64,000 nt of DNA from Alistipes sp. (GCA_017623115.1 JAGAPT010000026.1:59628-123627), one strand, 5' to 3'; shown: positions 16,365 through 26,131, counted from the stretch's first letter. Program-made: numbers and translations. The notes: generated by a model from the sequence alone, not told the origin.

Positions 16365-19349
16365 CTATTTCGTATATTTCGACATATCGGGAATCGGGAA
16401 GGGTTTCTGCACATGTGCAGGAATCGTCCAGCAGCTCTTACCATCGATATCCCACCCTACAAAGCTCTCCTTTCGGGCAATCTGTTCGAGGGTAAGACCC
16501 GATGCAGAGGTACCCACGACATCGGCTGTCGAGGCCACCATGTTCTCCGCATCAACGCAGTAGTAGAGTCCCGACGAGGTGTTATCGTGGCCATCCTCAC
16601 CGGCCATCTTCGCCCACGAGGAGGCGGGAGCAATCGAGAGCGAATTGCGCAGCGTGGTCTCGCTGCGTACCTGCCCTACCAGATGGCCTCCACCACCCGA
16701 GCCGGCACCTGTATTCAGGCAATCGGCCACCGTGCCATAGTCATGTAGAACGCCCACGATACCACCGGCCTTGGCATTTGAACTCGGGCAGGAGATTGAG
16801 CCGCTATTGACACACTCATTAATCTCTTCCAGATTATATTCGGTAGCCGTAGCGGTTTGAACGATGGTATTCACACCACCCATCACACCACTGGCAAAGC
16901 CCGCCATCGAAGCAATGACTGCAGGAAGAGCCGTACCCCCTGAGCCGAGAATCAATGCCGCAGCTCCGGCAACCGTAGCAACAGCACCCAGGAGCATCGC
17001 CACACCCGACACAATCTGGTGGTTAACCATTTTACTATTCTCCTTCTCAATCGTATCGTCGATTGTCGCTATACGCTCCGCCTGCAAGGCTTCGTTGTAC
17101 TGCTCGTCACCCCCCTCGGAGGCGCAGAAAGCAATCATCTTTTGCACATTGTTCGGATATTCATACGAGAGCATATTGCTCGAGAAGATAAACGATGAGG
17201 GTGCAAAGCTGCTACGCATCGCCTGCTGAACGGTCTTGGCCTGCGCCAACTGTGCTTCGATCGCCTCCCTGGTCTCTTGTGACATCTTCTCGATATCGAG
17301 CATCTCCAGGCAACCATAGATACCATAGGAGTGTAAAATATCATCATAGAGCCAACAGAGGGTCGAGGCCGTAAATGTCACGGCCGAAAAGGCGGTCATC
17401 AAACCATTCGCAACGGCGTTGGTCGTATGGACAAAAGCGAGCGGTATACCTGCAAGACCCACAACGCCAAGCACAATCTCAAATCCCGCAATCGCATATT
17501 TGGCCTCATCGGGAATGAGCGTGTGCGCCTCGATAAAATCACCACATTCGGCCAACAGACCGGCAATCGGATCGGAGGACGACGAGCTGCTAATCGGACC
17601 AAAATTACCGCAGTAGTTCATCGTAATATCACGACCGCCATTAGCCAGAATACCGGCCGAATAACCATTGGCGGCATAAATACTGCCATAGTTGTGGTTA
17701 ATCATGTAGTTCCCGACCCACGTGATACCGGCAATACCGCCTGCATGCGTATCGGCAGTCACTGTACCGGTATTGACGTTGTTTTCGCAGATGGCCATCT
17801 GCGAGACGCCAAGGATACCTCCGGCACCCGAGCCTGAAGCGATAATCGGTCCGGCGTTGTAGCACCCCGTAGCACCTACCTGCGCCTCACCGCAGATGCC
17901 GCCCACGATATACTCACCTGCCACCGAGCCACTATTACCGCAATAGAGGAAAATGGCATTCTGGCACACATAATCTTCCCCCTCGAAGGTTCCCGTAAAG
18001 CGTGTACTGCCCAAGATGCCACCGACACCTATGCGGCCCTGCACAACACCCTCGTTCACACACCCCGTAAAGACCGACATACCCGTACCACCGACGATAC
18101 CACCGGCACCGAGATTCGACATGCCGTTATTCTCATCCCCTTCCACATAACGTACTGCGCCGTTAATCGCACCACGATTGATACATGCAGCCATGTTGAG
18201 CGAATCGCATACACCCACAATACCGCCCACGCATCCGTAATCGGTCGTTACCGTACTGCTATTCTCGCTCAAGCCGACAATCACCGCCGAGCTGCGGGCA
18301 CCCACACCCACCATACCACCGGCATTCATCGTGGCCGAAATGGTATTGCCCAGCGAACGGCACTTATGGAGGCTCGCTACCGTCAGCTCATCGACGCAGC
18401 CCAGCAAACCGCCGACACCATAGCCACCCTCGTGGCTCGTAATCGACGAGGACTCCACCGTACAATTCTCAAAAACAGTAACACGTCGTTCGCCTTCACT
18501 CGAGATGGTGGTACCCGCAATACCACCCACAGCAAAGTCACCCTCGATCGTGGCATCGGTCAAATGCACGTTTCGGATACAGGCCCCGTGGGTGTAGCCA
18601 AACAGACCCACGCAACACGTGGAACTGCGTGTGATTTCCAGTCCCGTAATCTTGTAGCCACCGCCATCAAAAGTCGAACGGAAGGGGGTCGTATTGAGGA
18701 AACCGATGGGAATCCAGCCGTATTGACGGCTGCAATGTCTTGCCATATCGCGCCCATTAATATCGGCCGTCTGCAAGAAATGGGTCTCCTCCCATTGTTT
18801 GATCTGTTCGTCGGTCAACAGGCTCGTATTGGCAACATCGAGCGTCAGTTGAATCATCTGGTCATAGCTGGAGATACGGAACGGATTCTCCGCCGTACCC
18901 TTACCATAATAGCGGAAGGTCGCATCCCACGTATCGAGCAGTTGCACCTCACCCTGGGCAATCTCCACACGGCACGACAGACCGAAATGGCCCTTCTTGA
19001 ACCCCTCGACCCGATCCGCCTCCGGCAGGTCATATTCCAGGTAGAGCAACTCGTAACGGCCATCCTTCAGACCATGGTCCAGCGCAAGGTGTGCACCACC
19101 CAGCACACTGCTCTTGCGCGTGGCCTTACGCTTGATAAGCGCCCCCTCATCCGTGCGGACATAGAGCGTCACATTGCGTTCGGCAAACTTTTCGAAACCA
19201 TGTTTCAGATGAATTGAGCGCGCCTCACCAAGGTATTCATCCTTCGGTTCAGGCGTCAAATCTGAGAAGTGAGGATAAGGCTCCTCACTGCATGCCATGC
19301 CCCACACGGCTACCATAGCCACGAGAAGCAGTCGAACAAATCGTTTCAT
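16365..19349 (-). CDS. GLUG-repeat lipoprotein with a helical hydrophobic insert
   Basis: 994 residues from the ATG at 19349 (MKRFVRLLLVAM), preceded by purine-rich AGAGAAAAAGAGAAAG; the open frame further upstream has no signal peptide. The lipobox is WGMAC-SEE. The same KGTAENPFRISSYDQM segment as in its neighbour starts a GLUG region (VGGLLGCV, VGGIVGVC, VGGILGST, AGGIAGIT). At about residues 600-840 the repeats are broken by a non-repeat insert with two Ala/Gly-rich hydrophobic stretches (AIAGFEIVLGVVGLAGIPLA onward, and SGVAMLLGAVATVAGAAALI onward) about 100 residues apart, joined by a charged helical part. GLUG units then resume (AGGIVGVLHDYG) to the end. The two lipoproteins are paralogs; 29 bases separate them. 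Confidence 0.87.
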   Translation of the reverse strand: MKRFVRLLLVAMVAVWGMACSEEPYPHFSDLTPEPKDEYLGEARSIHLKHGFEKFAERNVTLYVRTDEGALIKRKATRKSSVLGGAHLALDHGLKDGRYELLYLEYDLPEADRVEGFKKGHFGLSCRVEIAQGEVQLLDTWDATFRYYGKGTAENPFRISSYDQMIQLTLDVANTSLLTDEQIKQWEETHFLQTADINGRDMARHCSRQYGWIPIGFLNTTPFRSTFDGGGYKITGLEITRSSTCCVGLFGYTHGACIRNVHLTDATIEGDFAVGGIAGTTISSEGERRVTVFENCTVESSSITSHEGGYGVGGLLGCVDELTVASLHKCRSLGNTISATMNAGGMVGVGARSSAVIVGLSENSSTVTTDYGCVGGIVGVCDSLNMAACINRGAINGAVRYVEGDENNGMSNLGAGGIVGGTGMSVFTGCVNEGVVQGRIGVGGILGSTRFTGTFEGEDYVCQNAIFLYCGNSGSVAGEYIVGGICGEAQVGATGCYNAGPIIASGSGAGGILGVSQMAICENNVNTGTVTADTHAGGIAGITWVGNYMINHNYGSIYAANGYSAGILANGGRDITMNYCGNFGPISSSSSSDPIAGLLAECGDFIEAHTLIPDEAKYAIAGFEIVLGVVGLAGIPLAFVHTTNAVANGLMTAFSAVTFTASTLCWLYDDILHSYGIYGCLEMLDIEKMSQETREAIEAQLAQAKTVQQAMRSSFAPSSFIFSSNMLSYEYPNNVQKMIAFCASEGGDEQYNEALQAERIATIDDTIEKENSKMVNHQIVSGVAMLLGAVATVAGAAALILGSGGTALPAVIASMAGFASGVMGGVNTIVQTATATEYNLEEINECVNSGSISCPSSNAKAGGIVGVLHDYGTVADCLNTGAGSGGGGHLVGQVRSETTLRNSLSIAPASSWAKMAGEDGHDNTSSGLYYCVDAENMVASTADVVGTSASGLTLEQIARKESFVGWDIDGKSCWTIPAHVQKPFPIPDMSKYTK

Positions 19350-19466
19350 ACGCTTTCTCTTTTTCTCTTGTACCCTACCTCCGCTCCCTAACACGGTTGG
19401 CTCGGCAAGGGAGGCATCCCGGAGTAGAGGCTTCCGTTTGCAAAATTGATTCTTCTCTCCAATATG

Positions 19467-19497
19467 CAAAAATAAGTTTTTTTCTCAAATTCGCAAG
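19467..19497 (-). promoter_or_regulatory. Putative promoter of the GLUG lipoprotein operon
   Basis: Minus-strand CTTG (19497-19494), 19 bases, TATTTTTG (19474-19467). It would give a leader of about 110 bases that contains a GC-rich inverted repeat (CTCCCT at 19384-19389 with AGGGAG at 19408-19413, loop 18). Confidence 0.45.
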
Positions 19498-19505
19498 CGA
19501 TGGAC

Positions 19506-19539
19506 AAAAAAAAACAGCGCATTTTGCGCTGTTTTTTTT
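19506..19539. terminator. Terminator of the yidC transcript
   Basis: AACAGCGC and GCGCTGTT around ATTTT, flanked by an A tract and a T tract of eight or more, so it can work for the minus-strand yidC transcript and in the other direction. Confidence 0.85.
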
Positions 19540-19555
19540 GACGGTTTATGCTGCA

Positions 19556-21514
19556 TTATTTCTTGTGAGCCTGCTGTTGCTGCTGCATCTGCTGCAACTC
19601 ACGCATACGCTCCTCGTAGCGTTGCTGGAATTTCGACTTCTTACCCTTCGACTTGCGGGCTGCATTGGCCTCCATCGCCAGACGAATCTTATTGTCATCC
19701 ACCATGTGACGCACGATATAGGTCTGACCGATGGTCAAGATATTCGACAAGAGATAGTAGTAGCAAAGACCGCTGGCATAACCATTGAACCACACGAGCA
19801 GCATGAGCGGCATCAAATAGAGCATCATGAACTTCATGCCGGCCATCTGTGGCTGCGACGAAGCGGTCTGCTGGTAGTTAATCCACGAGAAGATAAAGGT
19901 CGAAGCGGCCATCAGCAGGGCAAAGAGCGAGATATGATCGCCATAGAACGGAATCGAGAAGGGCAGATCCAGCACGCTGTCATACGACGAGAGGTCGTGG
20001 GCCCAGAGGAACGACTCGCCACGCAACTCAATCGAAGCGGGGAAGAATCGGAACATGGCAATCAGAATCGGCATCTGAATCAGCATCGGGATGCAACCAC
20101 CCATCGGGTTGATACCCGCCTTGCGATAGAGCTCCATGGTTGCCTGCTGACGTTTCATCTGATCCTCCTGCTTGGGATACTTCGCGGCCAAGGCATCCAT
20201 CTCGGGCTTAATCAGACGCATCTTGGCCATCGACACATAACTCTTGTAGGTGAGCGGCGAGATAACCAGACGAATCAGCACAGCCAAAATCAGGATGATG
20301 ATACCGAACGATGCGATGTGATTACGCAACAGATCGAAGACCGGAATCACGACCCAACGGTTAATCCAGCCAAAGATACCCCACCCGAGCGGAATCAAAC
20401 GCTCCAGGTAGAGCGGCTCGTCGCTCACAGCCACCTTGCGCAGAATCGAATATTGGTTCGGACCGAAATAGAAGGCAAAGTCATACCCCTCGGTCTGGGC
20501 CGTATAATCCACCGCCGTCTGCAGGGCAAACTGCTTGATATAGCCCGACCCGGGAGCGGCCGTCTCGAAGGCCATCTGTGCGCCATGCAACAGATTCGGG
20601 GCGATGAACACCGATGAGAAGAACTGCTGCTTGAAGGCTACCCAATCCAGATGGCTCGACGTATCATCCGATTTCGAACCCTCACTGATACCGAGCTCCT
20701 CGATCGAATCCTCACCGGGGAAGCGATAGGCCAACGTCGTGTACATATTCTCATTCTCGAAGCCACGTTCGTTTTGGTAGGTACGACTCGTCCAATCCAA
20801 TGCTAACGAGGTTTGATTCGAGAGGTAAGGACTCATACCATCGAAGCGCACCCGAAAATCAATCAGGTAATCGCGCTCTGCGCTCTTCGTATTATATATA
20901 AGGTATTCGTAGACCAACGAGGCACCCGGGGCTACGGCAAGACGCATCGTTACCACCTGCGCACCCTCGGCATTGGTCGCCACCGGCTCGGCCACAAAGG
21001 TGTAATCGGCCGTCGAGACCTTCACATCGTGCAACCCACGACGCACAAAGAACGAGAGGTTGAAACGCTCTGCGGCCGAATCAAACATCTCGACCGGCTC
21101 CGTGCGATGCTCCTTCGGGCCATACTTCGTGTACTCTTTGAGCGTAACACCGGCAATCTGCGCACCACGGGTGGTGAAACGCACCGTCATCACCTCATTC
21201 TCTACAACCAGCTCTGCAGCCTCCGCCTCGGCAGCTTCGGTCAACTCCTGACCAAACATCTCCACCTCACGGGCATGTGCTGCATCAGCAGCAGCCAAGG
21301 CTTGCTCGGCAGCCGTAGCGGTCATCTCCGTGGCTACAGCCTCATAGGTCGTACTATCTACTTCGGGCATGGTGGCTCGGCGCACCGAATCCTGATAGGC
21401 ATGATAGGCATCCAACTCAGCCTGGTAACGCTGTTGCTCCTTGCCGTTCAAATAGGCAAAGCCGATAAATACCAACGCCATGGCCACCAGGCCAAGAATT
21501 GTCTTCTTATCCAT
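19556..21514 (-). CDS. yidC: Membrane protein insertase YidC
   Basis: 652 residues. An N-terminal signal anchor (ILGLVAMALVFIGFAYL) is followed by a large periplasmic domain (about 60-360) of the Gram-negative YidC type and the conserved C-terminal insertase core with five membrane segments. The core includes ISPLTYKSYVSMAKMRLIKP, GINPMGGCIPMLIQMPILIA and the Arg of the hydrophilic groove in VLIRLVISP. The tail is rich in Lys and Gln (QQRYEERMRELQQMQQQQQ). It inserts inner-membrane proteins alone or with SecYEG. The gene starts 39 bases after the pyrG stop, so the two are probably cotranscribed. Confidence 0.97.
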   Translation of the reverse strand: MDKKTILGLVAMALVFIGFAYLNGKEQQRYQAELDAYHAYQDSVRRATMPEVDSTTYEAVATEMTATAAEQALAAADAAHAREVEMFGQELTEAAEAEAAELVVENEVMTVRFTTRGAQIAGVTLKEYTKYGPKEHRTEPVEMFDSAAERFNLSFFVRRGLHDVKVSTADYTFVAEPVATNAEGAQVVTMRLAVAPGASLVYEYLIYNTKSAERDYLIDFRVRFDGMSPYLSNQTSLALDWTSRTYQNERGFENENMYTTLAYRFPGEDSIEELGISEGSKSDDTSSHLDWVAFKQQFFSSVFIAPNLLHGAQMAFETAAPGSGYIKQFALQTAVDYTAQTEGYDFAFYFGPNQYSILRKVAVSDEPLYLERLIPLGWGIFGWINRWVVIPVFDLLRNHIASFGIIILILAVLIRLVISPLTYKSYVSMAKMRLIKPEMDALAAKYPKQEDQMKRQQATMELYRKAGINPMGGCIPMLIQMPILIAMFRFFPASIELRGESFLWAHDLSSYDSVLDLPFSIPFYGDHISLFALLMAASTFIFSWINYQQTASSQPQMAGMKFMMLYLMPLMLLVWFNGYASGLCYYYLLSNILTIGQTYIVRHMVDDNKIRLAMEANAARKSKGKKSKFQQRYEERMRELQQMQQQQQAHKK

Positions 21515-21553
21515 TCTTTATCTTTCCTTTAACTCTTCTTTTGAGGTTTCTTA

Positions 21554-23182
21554 TTACTTATTCTGCTCCTGATAGTCCAATGCAGCCTTTACGAAGGCTA
21601 CAAAGAGGGGTGCGGGACGCAACACCGTACTCTGATACTCGGGGTGGAACTGTGCAGCCACAAACCAAGGATGGTTCTCCACCTCGACCACCTCCACCAG
21701 GTTCGTCTCGGGATTTACACCCACGGCCTTCATGCCGGCAGCCTCAAACTGCTCACGATAGTCGTTGTTGAACTCATAGTGGTGGAAATGACGCTCGATA
21801 ACCGACGTGATGCCATAGGCCTTTGCCGCATGCGACTCGGGGGTCAGCGTGCAGACATAGCCACCCAGGCGGGTGTTGCTACCCTTCACCGAATCACCCT
21901 TCTGCTCCGACATCGTATCAATCACCGGATTCTTCGTCGCGTTGTTCATCTCATAGGTGGCAGCATCGGCCAAGCCAAGCACATTGCGGGCGAACTCAAT
22001 CACAGCGCACTGCATACCCAGGCAGATACCGAAGAAGGGAATCTGCTGCTCGCGAGCATAACGCACAGCGGCAATCTTACCCTCTACGCCTCGGTTTCCG
22101 TTACCCGGGGCTACCAGAATACCCGACATCCCCTTCAGCAGTTCGGGAGCCGTCTCGGCCGTCACCTTCTCCGACTGAATCAGGTGCAGCTTCACCTTGC
22201 AGTCATTCTCGGCACCGGCATGTACAAACGACTCGATAATCGACTTATAAGCATCGGGCAGCTCGACATACTTACCCACCAAGGCAATGTCCACCTGCTT
22301 CGAAGGATTCTTCACGCGCTCGACAAAGTTGCGCCATGCGGTCAAATCCGACTCCGTCTCCTCGGGATTGATTCCCAGACGCTGCAGGATCACCTCATCC
22401 ATCTTCTGGTCGTAGAGACGCAACGGCACCTCATAGATGGTCGGCATATCAACCGACTCGACCACCGCCTCGGGCATCACGTTGCAGAAGAGGGCAATCT
22501 TACGCTTGATGGCCTTATCGAGCGAATGCTCGGCACGCAACACCAGCACATCGGGCTGCAAACCATTCTCCAAAAGGGCCTTCACCGAGTGCTGCGTCGG
22601 TTTGGTCTTCAACTCACCCGAAGCGGCCAGATAGGGCACCCAAGCCAGATGCACGAGAGCCGTATTCTGATAGCCGAGCGAGTTGCGCAGCTGGCGCACC
22701 GACTCGATAAACGGCAACGACTCGATATCGCCCACCGTACCACCAATCTCGGTGATGATGATGTCAAACTTCTTGGTCTGTCCGTTGAGTTGGATGCGAC
22801 GCTTAATCTCATCGGTGATGTGCGGAATCACCTGCACGGTCTTACCGAGGAACTCGCCACGACGCTCCTTCTCGATTACGGCCTGATAAATCTTACCCGT
22901 CGTCACGGTGTTGTTCTTCGAGGTAGCAATCGAGGTAAAACGCTCGTAGTGGCCCAAATCGAGGTCGGCCTTCGTACCATCTTCCGTCACATAACACTCA
23001 CCATGCTCGTAGGGATTCAGCGTACCGGGGTCTACGTTGATATAGGGGTCAAATTTCTGAATCGTCGTCACATAACCACGAGCCTGCAGCAGGCGGGCAA
23101 GCGATGAAGAGATGATACCTTTGCCAAGCGACGAAGCGACACCGCCCGTCACAAAGATGTACTTGGGTTTTGAGAGTTTCAT
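21554..23182 (-). CDS. pyrG: CTP synthase
   Basis: 542 residues, full length for the family. The N-terminal synthetase domain begins KYIFVTGGVASSLGKGIISS and has the LDLGHYERF and VPYLAA motifs. The C-terminal class I glutamine amidotransferase domain has the nucleophile Cys in FFGICLGMQ and the His/Glu pair in QFHPEYQS. It makes CTP from UTP, ATP and glutamine in the cytosol. yidC follows 39 bases downstream. The 138 bases between this gene and the DUF349 gene hold no other gene. Confidence 0.98.
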   Translation of the reverse strand: MKLSKPKYIFVTGGVASSLGKGIISSSLARLLQARGYVTTIQKFDPYINVDPGTLNPYEHGECYVTEDGTKADLDLGHYERFTSIATSKNNTVTTGKIYQAVIEKERRGEFLGKTVQVIPHITDEIKRRIQLNGQTKKFDIIITEIGGTVGDIESLPFIESVRQLRNSLGYQNTALVHLAWVPYLAASGELKTKPTQHSVKALLENGLQPDVLVLRAEHSLDKAIKRKIALFCNVMPEAVVESVDMPTIYEVPLRLYDQKMDEVILQRLGINPEETESDLTAWRNFVERVKNPSKQVDIALVGKYVELPDAYKSIIESFVHAGAENDCKVKLHLIQSEKVTAETAPELLKGMSGILVAPGNGNRGVEGKIAAVRYAREQQIPFFGICLGMQCAVIEFARNVLGLADAATYEMNNATKNPVIDTMSEQKGDSVKGSNTRLGGYVCTLTPESHAAKAYGITSVIERHFHHYEFNNDYREQFEAAGMKAVGVNPETNLVEVVEVENHPWFVAAQFHPEYQSTVLRPAPLFVAFVKAALDYQEQNK

Positions 23183-23320
23183 ACTATTTGTTTTATCTTT
23201 TGTCGTTGTAAATTCACGTTAGGGTCGAAGGTGTATAGGTCAAGGTTGGTGTGCGTTGTATCGTTGTCGTTATCTCTGCCACTTCAGCCTCCTCTCTATT
23301 TTGTTCAACCCTCGGTCGTG

Positions 23321-25261
23321 TTACTCGGCACTCTGTTGGTCGATGAGTTTCACCTTTTCGATGGTGGCCTGCATCTCCTCGCGTGCCCGTTCGATCTTCT
23401 GTTTCACCTCACCAATCAGGGCCTCGGCATTCTTCGACTTGGAGAAGAACCCGATGTTGTTCTCCAGGAGGGCTATCTCCTGCTCCAACTGGCGTACCTT
23501 ATTGTAGAGACGCTCACGCTCGTTCTGCATGCGTCGTTCGCCCCCCTTCATCGAGGAGAGTTTCTCGCGGAAACGACCCATCGAGCGATCGCGCTCCGAG
23601 CCACGCAGCAATTCAAAGAGGCGATCTACGGCCGCCTTATAACGCTTCTGCACGCTATCCTTCTGTTTGATGGGCACAAAGCCGATTTCGCCCCAGCGAC
23701 GTTGGAAGCCACGAATCACCTCATAGCCTCCGGCCTTCACGTCAGCCGACTCCATCTCCTCGAGCAGGGCCAACTTCTTTTGCAGATTCTGCTCATGCTC
23801 GTTGTCCACCGAAACGAAGTACGCAGCCTTGCGCTCGAAGAATTGGTCGCAGGCGGCGCGGAATCGCTTCCATACGGCATCCGAATGGCGACGCGACACG
23901 GCACCCACCTCTTTCCAACGAGCCTGCAATGCAATCAGCTCGTCGGTCGTCTTCTTCCAATCCTCGCTCATCGAGAGTGCCTCGGCAGCAGCGCACAACT
24001 CATTTTTGAGTTGCAGGTTCTGCTCCATCTCGCTCTTCACATCGGCATAGTAGGCACGCTTGAGCTCGAAGAAGCGGTTGCAGGCCTCGCGGAAACGCTC
24101 GTAGATGCGGTTGTTATCCTTCTTCGGAGCAAAGCCGATGGTCTTCCACGTCTTCTGAATCTCGAGCAGACGCTCTCCGGCCTTGTTCCACTCCTTGCGG
24201 GTTGTAATCGGCTCGGCTGCCAGCTCCTCGGCCGCCACACACAACTCGGTCTTCAGTTCGAGGTTTTTCAACTGCTCGGACTTCAACTGCTCGAAGTGCT
24301 CCTGATGCTGCTTGTTGATGCGGCTCGATGCTGCCTTGAATCGCTCCCACAGCGACTCCTTATACTCGTGGGCTACGGGTCCTGTCTCACGCCACTCGTC
24401 GTGCAGTTTCTGCAACTTGTGGAACGCCTCGACAATCGAGGGCTCGAAGATGAGCGACTCGGCCTGCTCACACAACGACACTTTCTGTTCGTAGTTCTTC
24501 TTCAGGTCGAGGTCACGCAGCTCCTTGTTGATCTTGATGAAGCCGTAGAAATGTTCGACATGAAGGTTGTAGGTCTCCCACAAATCCTTCACGTTAGCCT
24601 GCGGCACCAAACCCGTATCACGCCAGCGTTGTTGCAACTCGCGGAACTTATTGAAGGTATGGTTCAGCGTCTCATCCGAGCCTACCAACTCCTTGAGTTC
24701 CTCAATGATGGCAAGCTTCACCTGCAAATTGGCCTCCTTCTCGGCATCGAGATTGGCGATAAAGGCATCCCGACGCTGACGATAGACCTTGAAGAGCTCC
24801 TTGAGGCGTACTTCGGCCTCGTCCGTCGGAGCCACGAAGCTATCCTCCGTTCCACCCTCCTCGAGATGCTGGCGACGTGCAGCATCGACCTCGGCACGAC
24901 GAATGCGATAGAAGGCTATCTTGAGCTGGTCGACCACACTACGCAACGACTGCACCGGCTTCTCGTCGAGCATCGTCGCAAAGCGGTCAAGCATCTCGCT
25001 CTTCGACAGCGCAGCAAACTCATCCTCGGAGCCCGCCACGACAGCAGCAGCCTCCTCGGCCGTCTCCTCATCGAGTTCAAGCCCCGCTTCCTGGGCCGCC
25101 AACGCAGCATCCTCGTCGGCAAAATCGACCTCGGGGGTCACCTCTGCAGATTCTTGTTCGGCAACCTCAGCGGTCGCCTCGGGCGCAACTTGCACATCTT
25201 CAGCCACAGCAGGGCTGACTTGCTCATCCAGAGCAGAAAGGGTTGGATTTTCAGTAGCCAT
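23321..25261 (-). CDS. DUF349 repeat protein
   Basis: 646 residues. A Glu/Ala-rich acidic N-terminal region (1-95, about one third Asp and Glu) is followed by a series of about six or seven DUF349 units, each of some 75 residues with the pattern LxxLxxxWxxxGxVP and then WxxFxxAxxxF(F/Y) (examples: RWRDTGLVPQANVKDLWETY, EWRETGPVAHEYKESLWERF, TWKTIGFAPKKDNNRIYERF). The C terminus is coiled coil (VRQLEQEIALLENN). The function is unknown; the helical repeats suggest a scaffold or nucleic-acid binding role. A promoter is visible at 25309-25340. Confidence 0.92.
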   Translation of the reverse strand: MATENPTLSALDEQVSPAVAEDVQVAPEATAEVAEQESAEVTPEVDFADEDAALAAQEAGLELDEETAEEAAAVVAGSEDEFAALSKSEMLDRFATMLDEKPVQSLRSVVDQLKIAFYRIRRAEVDAARRQHLEEGGTEDSFVAPTDEAEVRLKELFKVYRQRRDAFIANLDAEKEANLQVKLAIIEELKELVGSDETLNHTFNKFRELQQRWRDTGLVPQANVKDLWETYNLHVEHFYGFIKINKELRDLDLKKNYEQKVSLCEQAESLIFEPSIVEAFHKLQKLHDEWRETGPVAHEYKESLWERFKAASSRINKQHQEHFEQLKSEQLKNLELKTELCVAAEELAAEPITTRKEWNKAGERLLEIQKTWKTIGFAPKKDNNRIYERFREACNRFFELKRAYYADVKSEMEQNLQLKNELCAAAEALSMSEDWKKTTDELIALQARWKEVGAVSRRHSDAVWKRFRAACDQFFERKAAYFVSVDNEHEQNLQKKLALLEEMESADVKAGGYEVIRGFQRRWGEIGFVPIKQKDSVQKRYKAAVDRLFELLRGSERDRSMGRFREKLSSMKGGERRMQNERERLYNKVRQLEQEIALLENNIGFFSKSKNAEALIGEVKQKIERAREEMQATIEKVKLIDQQSAE

Positions 25262-25308
25262 TACGAACTTTTTTTAGCGTACCCCCACACGAAGGCACAT
25301 TAATCTTG

Positions 25309-25340
25309 CAAATGTAACGATTTTTTCACACACAATGAAA
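25309..25340 (-). promoter_or_regulatory. Promoter of the DUF349 gene
   Basis: Minus-strand TTTC (25340-25337), 20 bases, TACATTTG (25316-25309). The leader would be about 40 bases. Confidence 0.5.
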
Positions 25341-25422
25341 GGTTTTCGTGTAAAAAATGCGTACCTTCGCCATAGAAAAATGCATTGCTACATTTGCGAT
25401 AGGCATACAAGAACAAAAAAGC

Positions 25423-26094
25423 ATGAGTTACCGCATCTTACTGGTCGACGACGAGACGGATATTCTCGAATTTATCAGCTACAACCTGCAACGCGAGGGG
25501 TACGAGGTCTTCACGGCTCAAAACGGCGAGGAGGCACTGCGCATAGCGGCCGAATGTCGCCCACACCTGGTGCTGCTCGACCGCATGATGCCGGTCATGG
25601 ATGGCGCGGCCACCTGTCGGGCCTTGCGCGAAAATCCGCTTTTCAAAGAGACCATCATCGTCTTTTTATCGGCCCTCGGTGAGGAGGAGGAGCAACTCGT
25701 CGGATTCGATATGGGAGCAGACGACTACCTCACAAAACCGATTCGCATCAAGCTGCTTATCAGCCGCTTGCAAGCCATCTTAAAGCGTGTAAAACCCGAA
25801 ACAGAGGAGCCCGCAACGGCTACCGATACCATCACGCTGGATGCCGCTCGCCACACGGTGCATTGCCCCCATGGCGAGGTGGTGCTACCCCGCAAGGAGT
25901 TCGCGCTACTCGAGTTGCTTATGGCGCACCCCGGAGAACTCGTCTCCCGCGAGGAGATTTATAGCCGCATCTGGGGCGAGGAGGTTGTGGTCGGCGACCG
26001 CACGATCGATGTGCATATCCGCAAACTCCGCCAAAAAATCGGCGAACAGCACATCCGCACCATCAAAGGCGTCGGATATCTCTTTGAGAACTAA
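25423..26094 (+). CDS. OmpR/PhoB-family response regulator without adjacent kinase
   Basis: 223 residues from ATG 25423 (MSYRILLVDDETDILEF); the frame is open upstream but those codons show no family similarity. Receiver: acidic pair DD at 9-10, phosphoacceptor Asp53 in LLDRMMPVMDG, Lys in YLTKPI. A winged-helix Trans_reg_C domain occupies about 125-220 (HTVHCPHGEVVLPRKEFALLELL, then RTIDVHIRKLRQKIG). No histidine kinase is next to it: the DUF349 gene diverges and acetate kinase follows after 205 bases. It may be served by a kinase encoded elsewhere. A TACATTTG box at 25389-25396 with TTCG 19 bases upstream may be its promoter. Confidence 0.93.
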   Translation: MSYRILLVDDETDILEFISYNLQREGYEVFTAQNGEEALRIAAECRPHLVLLDRMMPVMDGAATCRALRENPLFKETIIVFLSALGEEEEQLVGFDMGADDYLTKPIRIKLLISRLQAILKRVKPETEEPATATDTITLDAARHTVHCPHGEVVLPRKEFALLELLMAHPGELVSREEIYSRIWGEEVVVGDRTIDVHIRKLRQKIGEQHIRTIKGVGYLFEN

Positions 26095-26131
26095 CAGATT
26101 GCTAAGAGGTATTTCTCGATGAAAAATGCAT

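Noticed and set aside
19350-19466. Riboswitch in the leader of the GLUG operon
   Set aside because: A GC-rich inverted repeat is present but it matches no riboswitch or ribozyme pattern that I can recognise.
21644-23107. Long plus-strand open frame (487 codons) opposite pyrG
   Set aside because: It is the antisense shadow of a clear CTP synthase gene; its protein is Arg/His/Leu-rich with no family motif, as expected from GC-rich codons read backwards.
23231-25303. 690-codon plus-strand frame opposite the DUF349 gene
   Set aside because: Antisense to repeated Glu/Lys/Arg coding sequence; gives a Leu-rich, repetitive product that mirrors the DUF349 repeats.
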